Positions 21,604 to 29,790 of a stretch of DNA of 33,482 nt are shown one piece after another (the stretch's first letter is position 1; each line of letters starts with the position of its first letter). Position numbers and translations under genes: made by a program. The stretch is from contig DVOU01000030.1 in the NCBI GenBank assembly GCA_018713365.1, positions 1-33,482 of the forward strand, in the 5' to 3' direction. Under the pieces are notes generated by a model that was given only the letters and a program-made list of their open reading frames with translations, was not told where the DNA came from and made no database searches. This stretch comes from Pullichristensenella excrementipullorum. Lineage in GTDB: Bacteria; Bacillota; Clostridia; Christensenellales; Aristaeellaceae.

Positions 21604-21912
21604 TCAACGCTCTGCCGGCCTGTCTGTTTTGCCAACGCCTTCCTCCTTGACGGGAACGCTGTCTTCGTAGAGCCATTCCGGGTCAAGGTCGGAGCCGTCC
21701 GCCCAGGTCACCACGCCGTATTCGACGCGCGCGGTGGCGAAAAGGGCCGCGTTTCTCAAAGCGTCGTAGCACTTTCTCGCCAGAAGCGGCCTGACGTCAA
21801 GGTCGCGCAACTCTCCGTTTGCGAAGCGCACGCGCAGTATATGGCCATCCCGAACTTCCACGCGCACCGCGTCAGGGGCAACGTCCCGCGCGCCATGGAT
21901 GAGCTCTTCCAT
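21604..21912 (-). CDS. DUF2442 domain protein
   Basis: The 102-residue protein fits the DUF2442 pattern: a beta-rich domain with VRVEVRDGHILRVRFANGEL, RDLDVRPLL and VVTWADGSDLDPEWLYED. The C-terminal tail is basic. ATG 21912 is chosen because GAGGTG lies 6 bases upstream; a GTG at 21921 is less likely. It starts 10 bases after the DUF4160 gene. The two families often occur together, and a toxin-antitoxin role has been suspected, but no activity is shown here. Confidence 0.85.
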   Translation of the reverse strand: MEELIHGARDVAPDAVRVEVRDGHILRVRFANGELRDLDVRPLLARKCYDALRNAALFATARVEYGVVTWADGSDLDPEWLYEDSVPVKEEGVGKTDRPAER

Positions 21913-21922
21913 GAAAAACACC

Positions 21923-22189
21923 TCACTTCAAAGGGTCGATACGAAACGGACGCTCGTTTTGCATGGCAAGCTCCCAATTTATCCGCAATTCTTCCTGATG
22001 TATATATGCCCACGCCTTGACATAAGCGGCTTGGCGAGCGGGCAGCTTTCCCGCAAGAAGATCGCCATTAAAGTCCACTTCAGCCCTGTATTCTCCATAT
22101 CTGGCATGAAAATGTGGCTCGCTATGCTTTCCGTCCTTTTCAAAATACATGCTTACGACGATTCCATAAAACACCGATAATACAGGCAT
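21923..22189 (-). CDS. DUF4160 domain protein
   Basis: The 88-residue protein matches DUF4160: MPVLSVFYGIVVSMYFEKDG, then EPHFHARYGEYRAEVDF, LLAGKLPARQ and the closing HQEELRINWELA. The conserved PHFHA histidines could bind metal or be catalytic. The ATG at 22189 has AAAGGAAA upstream and gives the usual MPxxxxFxG start; the in-frame GTG at 22207 is rejected. It pairs with the DUF2442 gene behind a TATAAT promoter. Confidence 0.87.
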   Translation of the reverse strand: MPVLSVFYGIVVSMYFEKDGKHSEPHFHARYGEYRAEVDFNGDLLAGKLPARQAAYVKAWAYIHQEELRINWELAMQNERPFRIDPLK

Positions 22190-22234
22190 GCTATATTTCC
22201 TTTCCACGCAGGTCGAAGCGCCCTTCCTGTGTCC

Positions 22235-22263
22235 ATTATAGCATGACGCTGTATCAGATACAA
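22235..22263 (-). promoter_or_regulatory. Promoter of the DUF4160-DUF2442 pair
   Basis: On the minus strand, a perfect TATAAT (22240-22235) is 17 bases from TTGTAT (22263-22258), a weak -35. It is about 45 bases from the start codon. Confidence 0.6.
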
Positions 22264-22278
22264 TATGTTTTGCGACGC

Positions 22279-22319
22279 AGCGCCCCCGCCGGGAGAACGT
22301 TCCCGACGGGGGCGTTTTT
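22279..22319 (+). terminator. 36-bp hairpin repeat, right copy, with T tract
   Basis: This is identical to 21255-21290. Here the plus strand continues directly into TTTTT, a rho-independent terminator shape for transcripts moving rightward. The T tract touches the stop codon of the minus-strand permease gene. On the minus strand no T tract follows, so it is a poor terminator for that gene. Confidence 0.7.
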
Positions 22320-23242
22320 CACAGCACCCGCTCGATCAGCAGCATATAAAGCGGGATCATTCCCAGCGACAGCACTGTGGTCAGCGCCGTGCCGCCGGCG
22401 GCGTATTCCTCGTCCGAGCCGGTGGAGGCGGCCACCAGCGCCGTCTGCGTCATCACCGGCATGCCGGCCTGCACCATCAAAACGTCGCGGCTCAGATCGC
22501 CCATGGGGAAGATCAGCGCGCAGGCAAGCAGCAGCGCCGGGCAGACGATGAAGCGCCCCAGCGTGGCGGCCAGATAGCCCTTTTCCCAGCGGAACGTGCG
22601 CGCGCGCACCATGCGCGCCATCACCGCGCCGGTGAACAGAAGCGAGAGCGGCGTCACCAGATCGCCCAGATAGCCGCAGGCGTCCATGAGGAACGCGGGC
22701 GGCTCAAAGCGCACAAGCACCAGCAAAAAGCAAATGAGGATGACCACCAGCGGCACGGGCGGCTTGCGCCGCTGACCGGCGGCGGCTCCGCCGTATTTGC
22801 GCATCAGCGGGAAGCCCACGCCCCAGAAAAGCGAGGTGTTGGCAAGGTAATAAAGCAGCGTGTAGGGCAGCACCGCCTCGCCAAACAGCGCCCGCGATAC
22901 CGGCACGCCGATGAAGATGCTGTTGGAAAAGGCGAACATCACCACGAACACGCCCAGCCGCGGCCCCGGCAGTTTCAGCGCCTTGCCGAGGGGCAGGGCG
23001 ATGAGCAGCGTCAAAAGTACGCTCAGCAGCGCCGATGCCAGCGCCGGCAGGTTTTCCGCCAGCGATTCGGGTGTGTACTGGCCCAGCACGTTGTTTACGA
23101 TCATGCAGGGCAGCGCCACCTTGATGACCAGATCGGAAAGCAGCGGCAAATGCTCGTTGCGCACCCAGCCGAGCAGATAGACCGCCGCCCCGGCAAGGCC
23201 GATGAGCAAAATGCAGCCCACGGCGGTAAAAGCGTTTTGCAT
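22319..23242 (-). CDS. AEC (auxin efflux carrier) family permease
   Basis: The 307-residue integral membrane protein has about ten hydrophobic segments in two halves. The N-terminal half contains VIKVALPCMIVNNVLG, like the conserved start of AEC transporters. FAFSNSIFIGVPVSRALFG and QAGMPVMTQTALVAA are also typical. It starts 3 bases after the leuA stop with a strong GGGGAGGA site, so it is very likely part of the T-box-controlled leucine transcript. That suggests a branched-chain amino or keto acid as substrate, but this is inference. Confidence 0.9.
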   Translation of the reverse strand: MQNAFTAVGCILLIGLAGAAVYLLGWVRNEHLPLLSDLVIKVALPCMIVNNVLGQYTPESLAENLPALASALLSVLLTLLIALPLGKALKLPGPRLGVFVVMFAFSNSIFIGVPVSRALFGEAVLPYTLLYYLANTSLFWGVGFPLMRKYGGAAAGQRRKPPVPLVVILICFLLVLVRFEPPAFLMDACGYLGDLVTPLSLLFTGAVMARMVRARTFRWEKGYLAATLGRFIVCPALLLACALIFPMGDLSRDVLMVQAGMPVMTQTALVAASTGSDEEYAAGGTALTTVLSLGMIPLYMLLIERVL

Positions 23243-23245
23243 GAG

Positions 23246-24922
23246 TTATTCCTCCCCGTAGAGCGTCAGGGCGCGGTTGATGGCGGCCAATACGCCGCGA
23301 ATGGAGGCGATGGACACGTTGGAGTGGATGCCCACGCCGAACACGTCATGCCCTTTGTACTCCAGTTCGATGTAGGCGCAGGCCTTGGCGTCCGAGCCGG
23401 AGGAGATGGCATGCTCGTGGTAGCTGACGAAGCGGAAGCCCTCGATGTGCGCCGCGCGCATGGCGGAGAAGAAGGCGTCGATGGGGCCGTTGCCCTCGCC
23501 GCACAAATCGTGTTCCTCGTCGTGATAGCGGATGGTGCCGGTGAACTTGACCTGCGAGTGGCCCTCGCCGCCGATCTCGGTGATGGTGTGGCGCAGAAGC
23601 GAATAGGGCTTGCTCACCGAGACAAATTCGCGCAAAAACAGGTGCAGCAGCCGCTCCGGCGGCAGCTCCGAGCCGTAGGCCACGGCCTCCTTTTTCACCA
23701 GCGCGCCCAGTTCCGGGTGCATGGCCTTGGGCAGGTTGTAGCCAAAGCGCGTTTGCAGCACGTAGGCCGCGCCGCCCTTGCCGCTTTGGGAATTGATGCG
23801 GATGATCGGCTCGTAGCTGCGGCCGATGTCCTTGGGGTCGATGAGCAGATAGGGCACCTGCCACGGCTGGCGCGGATGCTCGGCGCGGTAGGCGAAGCCC
23901 TTGCGGATGGCGTCCTGATGGGAGCCGGAAAAGGCCGTGAACACCAGATCGCCCGCGTAGGGCGAGCGCTCCGGCACGTGCATGCGCGTGCAGCGCTCGT
24001 ACACCTGCCGTATGCGCATCAGGTGCTTGAAATCCAGCCCCGGCTGCACGCCCAGCGCCGCCATGTTCAGCCCCAGCGTGACAAGATCGACGTTGCCGGT
24101 GCGCTCGCCGTTGCCAAACAGCGTTCCCTCCACGCGCTCGGCGCCGGCCAGCAGCGCCATTTCCGCGGCGGCGATGCCCGTGCCGCGGTCGTTGTGCGGA
24201 TGCACGGAGAGGATGACGCTCTCGCGCCCGGGCAAAAAGCGGTCCACGTATTCTATGCGGTCGGCAAATTCGTTGGGCGTGGTCTTTTCCACCGTGGAGG
24301 GCAGGTTGAGGATGAGCTTTTTCTCCGGCGTGGCCCCAAAGTGTTCGATCACGGAGGTGAGGACCACCATCGCCAATCGCGGCTCGGCCTCGGAAAAGCA
24401 CTCCGGCGAGTATTCAAAGGTCACGCCCTCGCCGCCGTCCTCGCGCATCTCCGCGAGCATGCGCATCAGCTCGATCTCGCGCACGGCGATGTCGACGATG
24501 CCCTTGCGCGTGGTCTTGTACACGCATTTCTGGAACATCGGCGAAATGTTGGTGTACAGGTGCATGATGACGTGTTTGGCGCCCTCCACGGCCTCGAACG
24601 TCCTGCGGATCAGGTGTTCACGCGCCTGGGTGAGTACCTGGATGGTCACGTCGTCGGGGATGAGGTTTTGCTCGATGAGCGTGCGCACGCAGTCGAACTC
24701 CGTCTGCGAGGCCGAGGGGAAGCCCACCTCGATCTCCTTGAAGCCCATGCGCACGAGCATTCTGAACATTTCCAGCTTTTCCTCGACGTTCATCGGCTCC
24801 ACCAGCGCCTGGTTGCCGTCGCGCAGGTCCACCGAACACCAGATGGGGGCCTTTTCCAGCCGCCGCGAGGGCCACTGGCGGTCCGGCAGCGTCATCGGCG
24901 GGCAGGGCACGTATTTTTTCAT
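23246..24922 (-). CDS. leuA: 2-isopropylmalate synthase (long LeuA type)
   Basis: The 558-residue enzyme condenses acetyl-CoA with 2-ketoisovalerate, the first committed step of leucine synthesis. The catalytic TIM barrel shows DLRDGNQAL (32-40), GFKEIEVGFPSASQ, SVHPHNDRGTGIAAAE and GNGERTGNVD. A C-terminal regulatory domain follows (about 430-558). It matches the longer class that starts around MKKYVPCPPM with DRQWPSRRLEKAPIW. The start ATG is at 24922, behind GAGGGAGA. Expression is controlled by a leucine T-box directly upstream. Confidence 0.96.
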   Translation of the reverse strand: MKKYVPCPPMTLPDRQWPSRRLEKAPIWCSVDLRDGNQALVEPMNVEEKLEMFRMLVRMGFKEIEVGFPSASQTEFDCVRTLIEQNLIPDDVTIQVLTQAREHLIRRTFEAVEGAKHVIMHLYTNISPMFQKCVYKTTRKGIVDIAVREIELMRMLAEMREDGGEGVTFEYSPECFSEAEPRLAMVVLTSVIEHFGATPEKKLILNLPSTVEKTTPNEFADRIEYVDRFLPGRESVILSVHPHNDRGTGIAAAEMALLAGAERVEGTLFGNGERTGNVDLVTLGLNMAALGVQPGLDFKHLMRIRQVYERCTRMHVPERSPYAGDLVFTAFSGSHQDAIRKGFAYRAEHPRQPWQVPYLLIDPKDIGRSYEPIIRINSQSGKGGAAYVLQTRFGYNLPKAMHPELGALVKKEAVAYGSELPPERLLHLFLREFVSVSKPYSLLRHTITEIGGEGHSQVKFTGTIRYHDEEHDLCGEGNGPIDAFFSAMRAAHIEGFRFVSYHEHAISSGSDAKACAYIELEYKGHDVFGVGIHSNVSIASIRGVLAAINRALTLYGEE

Positions 24923-24947
24923 GGCTGCGTCTCCCTCTTTGTTCGTC

Positions 24948-25172
24948 AAAAAAGCCTCCGCCCCTGTTGGGGCGAAGGCGTGCTTCGCGGTACCACCCAA
25001 TTTCACCGCGCGCGGCGGCGATCTCAGCGCCCGATAACGGGGGCGGCCGTCTCAGGCTCCTCGCCTGAAAGGCTCCGGGGCGAGCTATGCACGAACGCCC
25101 CGCCGCCGGTTTTCAGCTGCCCCGGCTCTCTGCGCGCGCGGACGGTCGTCTTGTTCCCATCATCGCCATGTG
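24948..25172 (-). promoter_or_regulatory. Leucine T-box riboswitch of leuA
   Basis: The minus-strand leader contains the T-box core GGGTGGTACCGCG (24998-24986). Beyond it is the terminator GCCTTCGCCCC/GGGGCGGAGGC, then TTTTTTG. Upstream, AGAGAGCC, GCTGAAAACCGGC and a long Stem I are visible. The likely specifier is CTC (25084-25082), in ATAGCTCGCCCCGGAG, a leucine codon. Uncharged tRNA-Leu would therefore favour the antiterminator and allow leuA transcription. The specifier was assigned by position, not by a structure search. Confidence 0.93.
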
Positions 25173-25178
25173 CGTACT

Positions 25179-25207
25179 ATTATAGCAGAAGCGCGCGGCG
25201 CTGTCAA
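25179..25207 (-). promoter_or_regulatory. Perfect promoter of the T-box-leuA transcript
   Basis: TTGACA (25207-25202) and TATAAT (25184-25179) are both consensus with 17-base spacing. The -35 box contains the stop codon of the upstream GtrII-like gene. Confidence 0.92.
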
Positions 25208-26742
25208 TCTTCCGCGGGGGAAATGCGCACACAGACGCAGCCGTCCACCATTTGCACGCTGTCCGCCGCCGGGAAAACGCCCATGGAGCGCGCCGTTTCG
25301 CTCTGGGCGATGGCGTCCACCTCCGCCTGGGGCGCGAGCAGCACGTTGTAGCCCAGCTTCTTGGCGAAGTAGGCGGCGCGCGAGCCTTCGTGGGTGACGG
25401 GGGCGCGGAAGTTCAGCCCCGTCTGCCAGTAGCCCGCAAAGGCGTCCTCGCCCATCAGCGGCGAAGCCGAAAAGTTGCCCAGGAAGGCCACGGGCGTCTC
25501 GCCGGGGACATAGCCCTCCACCTGCTCCACGCGGTCGAGCACGCGCGTCATCAGCATGTCGAAGGACTGGGACTCCAGATCCTTTTTCAGGTACACGGTG
25601 TTGGCGTAGACCGTGCCGGAGAGGAGGATGACGCACATCGCGCCGGCGACGATGGCGCGCAAAGGGCGGCGCGCGCGCATCTCGCCTTCCTCGAAGCGCT
25701 CCTCAAACTGCATGGACATAAGGTAGACCAGCACGAAGGCGTAGGTCATCAGGTCGTGGCTGACCCCCTTGGAAAAGAAGAAGGAGATGTTCAGCGCGAA
25801 GGGCAGCAGCATCGCCGCCAGCGCCGCCAGCAGGGCGTTTTGCCAGCCCGGCCGCGCCCGCCACACGCGGCGCAGAAACAGGCCCACGCACAGCGCCGCC
25901 AGCAGCGCGTTCATTACCACCACGCGAGTGGGCTGTGCCACGTCGGAAGTGGTCAGCAGGAGGATAAAGCGCCAGTAGGTGCGCCCGACCTGCAAGGGGA
26001 TGTCCGCAAAAGAGATGCTCAGCATCCTGCCGAGGCTGTTGTACGACTGCGAGAGCGTCACGCCGGTGATGCGCAGCGAAAGCTGCATGCCGCCCCAGTA
26101 GAGCGCTGCAGTGAGCAGCGCCATGGCGGCGGCCTTGCCCGCCCAGGCAAACAGCGCCCTGGGCGGATATTCGGCCTTTCCCCGCAGCGCCCGGTCCATG
26201 AACAGAAGCAGCATCAGCCCCAGCGCCATCGAGACATAGCTCTGATAAAGCGCCAGCGAGGCGGCCAGGCACACAGCCCCGCCGACAAAGCCCCGGCCTC
26301 CGCCGCGCTCCAGCAGCCATACCGACACAACGGCAAGCAGCATGGAAAGCATGAAGGTATCCACCCACGGGCCGTAGGTGGCGTTGAGCATCGTCACCGT
26401 CTGGCTGACGGCCATCAGCGCGCAGGTGAGGACCTTCCACAGCGGCCGGCGCAGGCCCATCAGCTCGATGACCAGCCGCGCCGCCAGGGCGATACACACA
26501 AGGCTCAGGGCGCCCAGCAGCCAGGGCGCGCTGACATCGCCGCGCACAAGGCGCCACACGGGCTGCAAAAACCGCCCCAGCGACACCTGCCAGAGATCGT
26601 CGTCCGCCGTGAGCTGGTAGAGGGCGTCGTGCGAAAAATTGGCGTTGAAATAGGCAAACCCGTGCGCGAGCAGCCCGAAAACGAACGTCCACAACAGGCA
26701 GAAGGGCACATCGCCCCAACGCTTTTTTTCGCGTATCTCCAT
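25204..26742 (-). CDS. GtrII-like membrane glucosyltransferase
   Basis: The 512-residue protein has about eleven hydrophobic segments and an extracytoplasmic C-terminal domain (~400-512) ending in DGCVCVRISPAED. The FSHDALYQL segment, with an acidic residue after the first membrane helix, and TMLNATYGPWVDTFMLSM resemble the GtrII family. That family moves glucose from a lipid carrier to surface glycans. The real substrate is unknown. ATG 26742 has AAAGGTGATCC upstream. The in-frame ATG at 26784 lies between the promoter boxes and is excluded. Confidence 0.8.
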   Translation of the reverse strand: MEIREKKRWGDVPFCLLWTFVFGLLAHGFAYFNANFSHDALYQLTADDDLWQVSLGRFLQPVWRLVRGDVSAPWLLGALSLVCIALAARLVIELMGLRRPLWKVLTCALMAVSQTVTMLNATYGPWVDTFMLSMLLAVVSVWLLERGGGRGFVGGAVCLAASLALYQSYVSMALGLMLLLFMDRALRGKAEYPPRALFAWAGKAAAMALLTAALYWGGMQLSLRITGVTLSQSYNSLGRMLSISFADIPLQVGRTYWRFILLLTTSDVAQPTRVVVMNALLAALCVGLFLRRVWRARPGWQNALLAALAAMLLPFALNISFFFSKGVSHDLMTYAFVLVYLMSMQFEERFEEGEMRARRPLRAIVAGAMCVILLSGTVYANTVYLKKDLESQSFDMLMTRVLDRVEQVEGYVPGETPVAFLGNFSASPLMGEDAFAGYWQTGLNFRAPVTHEGSRAAYFAKKLGYNVLLAPQAEVDAIAQSETARSMGVFPAADSVQMVDGCVCVRISPAED

Positions 26743-26774
26743 GGCTGGATCACCTTTACGATAAAGTCGATACG

Positions 26775-26803
26775 ATTGTATCATTTGCGGGAAAATTTGT
26801 CAA
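26775..26803 (-). promoter_or_regulatory. Promoter of the GtrII-like gene
   Basis: On the minus strand TTGACA (26803-26798) and TACAAT (26780-26775) are separated by 17 bases, 33 bases before the ATG at 26742. Confidence 0.85.
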
Positions 26804-26830
26804 ACCGCCGGACAGGAGCGCCAAAGGCGA

Positions 26831-26859
26831 TTGTCTTTCCGGCCAAATTGTGCTATGAT
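26831..26859 (+). promoter_or_regulatory. Promoter of the dnaD-like operon
   Basis: TTGTCT (26831-26836) and TATGAT (26854-26859) are 17 bases apart. The expected start is about 30 bases from the ATG at 26893. It is divergent from the GtrII-like promoter. Confidence 0.8.
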
Positions 26860-26892
26860 TTACTGGGGTCTTGCCACGAAAGGGGAGCGCCG

Positions 26893-28323
26893 ATGGCCTT
26901 TTTGTCCTTTGACCACGGGGCGGTGTTGTACGGTTCCACGCCCGTGGAGAACATGTTTCTCATGGAATACCTGCCCTCCGCGCCGGACGATTGCCTACGC
27001 GTGTATCTCTACGCGCGCCTTTTGTGCGCCTACCCGGAGCAGGACGCGGCGGAGGCGGGGGTCGCCGACGTGGCGCGCGCGCTGCGCCTCACGGACGAGG
27101 CTGTGGAAGAAGCCTTTCGCTACTGGGAGCGCGAGGGGCTGGTCAGGCGCCTTTCGGACCGGCCGCCCACCTACGCGCTTCTGCCCATGCGCGGCGTGGC
27201 CCAGCCTTCGGAGATGGACCGGCAGTACTATCAGTTCCGCGATTTCAACGCCGCTTTGCAGCGCCTCTTTGGCGACGTCATCCTCCACGGCGAGGTGGAG
27301 ATACCGCAGGAGTGGGTCACGGTTTTCGGTTACACGGCGGAGGCGGCGCTGAAGATCGTCGAATACGGCCTGGGCGATCTGCGCCTTTCGCGCAAGACGC
27401 CGCGCAAGACGCTGCGCAAGCTGGACAACATCGCCCGCGAATGGCGGGAGCGCAGCGCGCGCTCGCTTGCGGACGTGGAGCGCTTCATCGCCGAAAAGAA
27501 CGGCGATATGGGCATGGCCGAGGCGGTACTCAAGCGCTTTGGTCTGCGCCGCCGGCCCACGGAGGACGAACTGGCGCTGGCGCACAAGTGGCGCGGCTGG
27601 GGCTTTGACACCGAGGCGGTGCTTGCCGCCTGCGGGGAGACCACCAAGGCTTCCAACCCCTCCTTTGCCTATGTGGACCGCGTGCTGGAGGGGCGCTATT
27701 TGCAAACGGACGCCAACTTTGCCGCCCTGCGCGAGGTATTGCGCGAACTGGGCGCGTCTTCCCTGCCCACGCCGGAGACGCTCAGGCGCTACGCGCTTTT
27801 TCTTGCCGAGGGCTTTGAGGCGGGCACGGTGCTGGCGGCGGCCATCGCCCTCAACGCCCAGAACCGCCACCGCTTTGAGGACCTGGAGCGGCTGCTGACG
27901 CAGTGGGCGGAGAAGGGGCTGTTCCGCGCCGACGCCGCCGAGGCGTATTTGCAGCGGCAGCGCGCCCTGCAGGCGGAGATGATCGTTCTATTGCGCGCGG
28001 CCGGTTCGGACAGGACGCCGGGATATTCCGACATTGCCCTGTTCGAGGGCTGGAAGGCGCGCTTTTCCCCGGAGATGCTGCATATGGCGGCGGAGCAGTC
28101 GCGCGGCAGGGGCGCGGCGGTGGGGGCCATCGACAAGCTGCTTTGTGCGTGGGAGAAGGAGGGCGTTTCCACGCCTGAGCAGGCCCGCGCGCGGCGGCAG
28201 CATTCGCAGGAGAGGCAGGGCTTTGACAATCCCGCCCTGCACTACGAGCAGCGCACGCTTACCGGCGATGGCGACGAACTGTTTACCGATCTTTCCCAGT
28301 ACAGAGAGGAGCGCGGCGAATGA
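26893..28323 (+). CDS. DnaD-domain replication initiation protein
   Basis: The 476-residue protein resembles the DnaB/DnaD primosome proteins of Firmicutes. It has a winged-helix-like N-terminal part (~40-110, DVARALRLTDEAVEEAFRYW). Two tandem DnaD-like segments follow: ~195-270 (GMAEAVLKRFG and LALAHKWRGWGFDTEAVLAA) and ~285-370 (LRELGASSLPT and RRYALFLAEGFEAGTVLAAA). AGGGGAGCGCCG precedes ATG 26893. The stop overlaps the helicase-loader start by 4 bases. Together they should load the replicative helicase. Confidence 0.88.
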   Translation: MAFLSFDHGAVLYGSTPVENMFLMEYLPSAPDDCLRVYLYARLLCAYPEQDAAEAGVADVARALRLTDEAVEEAFRYWEREGLVRRLSDRPPTYALLPMRGVAQPSEMDRQYYQFRDFNAALQRLFGDVILHGEVEIPQEWVTVFGYTAEAALKIVEYGLGDLRLSRKTPRKTLRKLDNIAREWRERSARSLADVERFIAEKNGDMGMAEAVLKRFGLRRRPTEDELALAHKWRGWGFDTEAVLAACGETTKASNPSFAYVDRVLEGRYLQTDANFAALREVLRELGASSLPTPETLRRYALFLAEGFEAGTVLAAAIALNAQNRHRFEDLERLLTQWAEKGLFRADAAEAYLQRQRALQAEMIVLLRAAGSDRTPGYSDIALFEGWKARFSPEMLHMAAEQSRGRGAAVGAIDKLLCAWEKEGVSTPEQARARRQHSQERQGFDNPALHYEQRTLTGDGDELFTDLSQYREERGE

Positions 28324-29291
28324 CGAGAGCGGAGCGCGTGCGGGCGCTGTTGGACGAATACGCGCGCCAGCGCTACGAAAACGAGCGCGAGCAGCGGCAG
28401 CGGGAGCGGGAGGCGTTTTCCCGCGACCCGGAGCTGGAAAAGCTGCGCGCGCGCAGCATTGAGCTGGCGGCGGGGTCTTTGCGCGCGGCCATGGGCGAGC
28501 CGGACGCGGACAAGCGCCGCGCCATTGCCGAAGAGATGCGCCGGAAGGGGACGCTCATCAATGCCGAGACGCGCCGTCGTTTGCGGGCGCTGGGGCTTTC
28601 GGAGGACTATCTGGAGGAGCATTACCGCTGCCCCGTCTGCCGCGACACGGGCTATGTGGGCGACGCGCCGGCGCGCTTCTGCGCCTGTTTTGAGCGCCGG
28701 TTGGCGATGGAGGAGCAGGCGGGCGCGCAGGCTATGCAGACGTTTGAGACCTTCAACGCCGCCTTTGTGCCGGAGGAGAACGGGCAGCGGGCGCGGCTAT
28801 TGGAGGCGAAGGGGCTTTTGGAGGACTTTGCCGACCGCTATCCGCGCGCGCGCTGGCGCAACACCGTGCTTTCGGGCGCGGGCGGGCTGGGCAAGAGCTT
28901 TCTGCTCAACTGCGTCTACGAGCGGGTGAGCAGCCGGGGCCTGCCGGCGCTGCGCACGACGGCCTACCGCATGTTCGACGCCATGCGCAAGCGGCACATG
29001 GGCGACGACGGGGGCGCGGACGCGTTCGCGGCCCTGCTGGAGGTGCCGCTTTTGCTGGTGGACGATCTGGGCACAGAGCCGCTGATGCGCAACATCACGG
29101 TGGAATACCTGTTTTTGCTGCTCAACGAGCGCATGGAGGCGGGGCTTTCGACCATGGTGACGACGAATCTCACCCCGGCGCAGATACAGGAGCGCTACGG
29201 CGAGCGCGTCTGTTCGCGCCTGTTCGACCGTTTGAGCGCGCTGACCATTAAGCTGGAGGGAAAGGACTTGAGGCTGCATGGCATCCGTTAA
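28320..29291 (+). CDS. DnaC/DnaI-type helicase loader ATPase
   Basis: The 323-residue AAA+ protein has a coiled, charged N-terminus and a possible zinc site (C104, C107, C121, C123 in CPVC and CAC). The Walker A motif is GAGGLGKS (186-193) and the Walker B motif LLLVDDLG (VDD 247-249). The sensor region contains TTNLTPAQI, and an arginine-rich end follows (RLFDRLSALTIKL). It should load the replicative helicase with the DnaD-like partner. ATGA overlaps the upstream stop, so the two are translationally coupled. It overlaps the next gene by 14 bases. Confidence 0.93.
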   Translation: MTRAERVRALLDEYARQRYENEREQRQREREAFSRDPELEKLRARSIELAAGSLRAAMGEPDADKRRAIAEEMRRKGTLINAETRRRLRALGLSEDYLEEHYRCPVCRDTGYVGDAPARFCACFERRLAMEEQAGAQAMQTFETFNAAFVPEENGQRARLLEAKGLLEDFADRYPRARWRNTVLSGAGGLGKSFLLNCVYERVSSRGLPALRTTAYRMFDAMRKRHMGDDGGADAFAALLEVPLLLVDDLGTEPLMRNITVEYLFLLLNERMEAGLSTMVTTNLTPAQIQERYGERVCSRLFDRLSALTIKLEGKDLRLHGIR

Positions 29292-29790
29292 GGAGGACGT
29301 ACTCGCGGCGCTGGGGGCGCTGGGCATTCCTTACGAGCTTCTGGAACACGCGCCGGTACATACCATGGAGGATTGCAGGGCTGCGGAGGAGGCGCTGGGC
29401 GGGGTAATGCCGAAGAATCTCTTTCTCACGCCGCGCAACCATGCCTCGCATCATTTGCTGATCGCGCGGGCGGAGGCGCCGTTTCGCACCTCGCGCATAT
29501 CGCGGCAGTTGGGGGTATCGCGCCTGAGCTTTGCCACGGCGGAGGAACTGATGGAGATGCTGCGCACGCTGCCGGGGGCGATCAGCCCCATGGGGCTGTT
29601 GTTCGACGGGGAAAAGAAGGTGCATTTGGCCATCGACCGCGCGTTGCGGGGGGAGGAGCGGCTGTTGTTCCATCCCTGCGTGAACACGGCGACGCTGGCT
29701 GTATCGGGCGCGGACTTTTTCGGGCGGCTGCTTCCGGCGCTGGGGCACGAGGCGGTCTATGTGGACATGGAGGGGGAGGACGCGGAATGA
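29278..29790 (+). CDS. YbaK/ProX-type prolyl-tRNA editing domain protein
   Basis: The 170-residue free-standing editing domain contains HAPVHTMEDC, MPKNLFLTPRN, SRISRQLGVSRLSFA, GAISPMGLLFDG and the closing FHPCVNTATLAVSG. These match the PrdX/ProXp group, which hydrolyses mischarged Ala-tRNA-Pro or similar species. The conserved lysine in PKNLF is present. It starts inside the loader gene (14-base overlap) and ends with an ATGA overlap, so it belongs to the same operon. Confidence 0.9.
   Translation: MASVKEDVLAALGALGIPYELLEHAPVHTMEDCRAAEEALGGVMPKNLFLTPRNHASHHLLIARAEAPFRTSRISRQLGVSRLSFATAEELMEMLRTLPGAISPMGLLFDGEKKVHLAIDRALRGEERLLFHPCVNTATLAVSGADFFGRLLPALGHEAVYVDMEGEDAE

Noticed and set aside
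22265..25351. Long plus-strand frame opposite leuA and the permease
   Set aside because: It covers the T-box and two real genes on the other strand; no domain is seen.
26743..26784. Upstream ATG at 26784 for the GtrII-like gene
   Set aside because: It lies between the -35 and -10 boxes of the gene's promoter and has no ribosome site; ATG 26742 has one.
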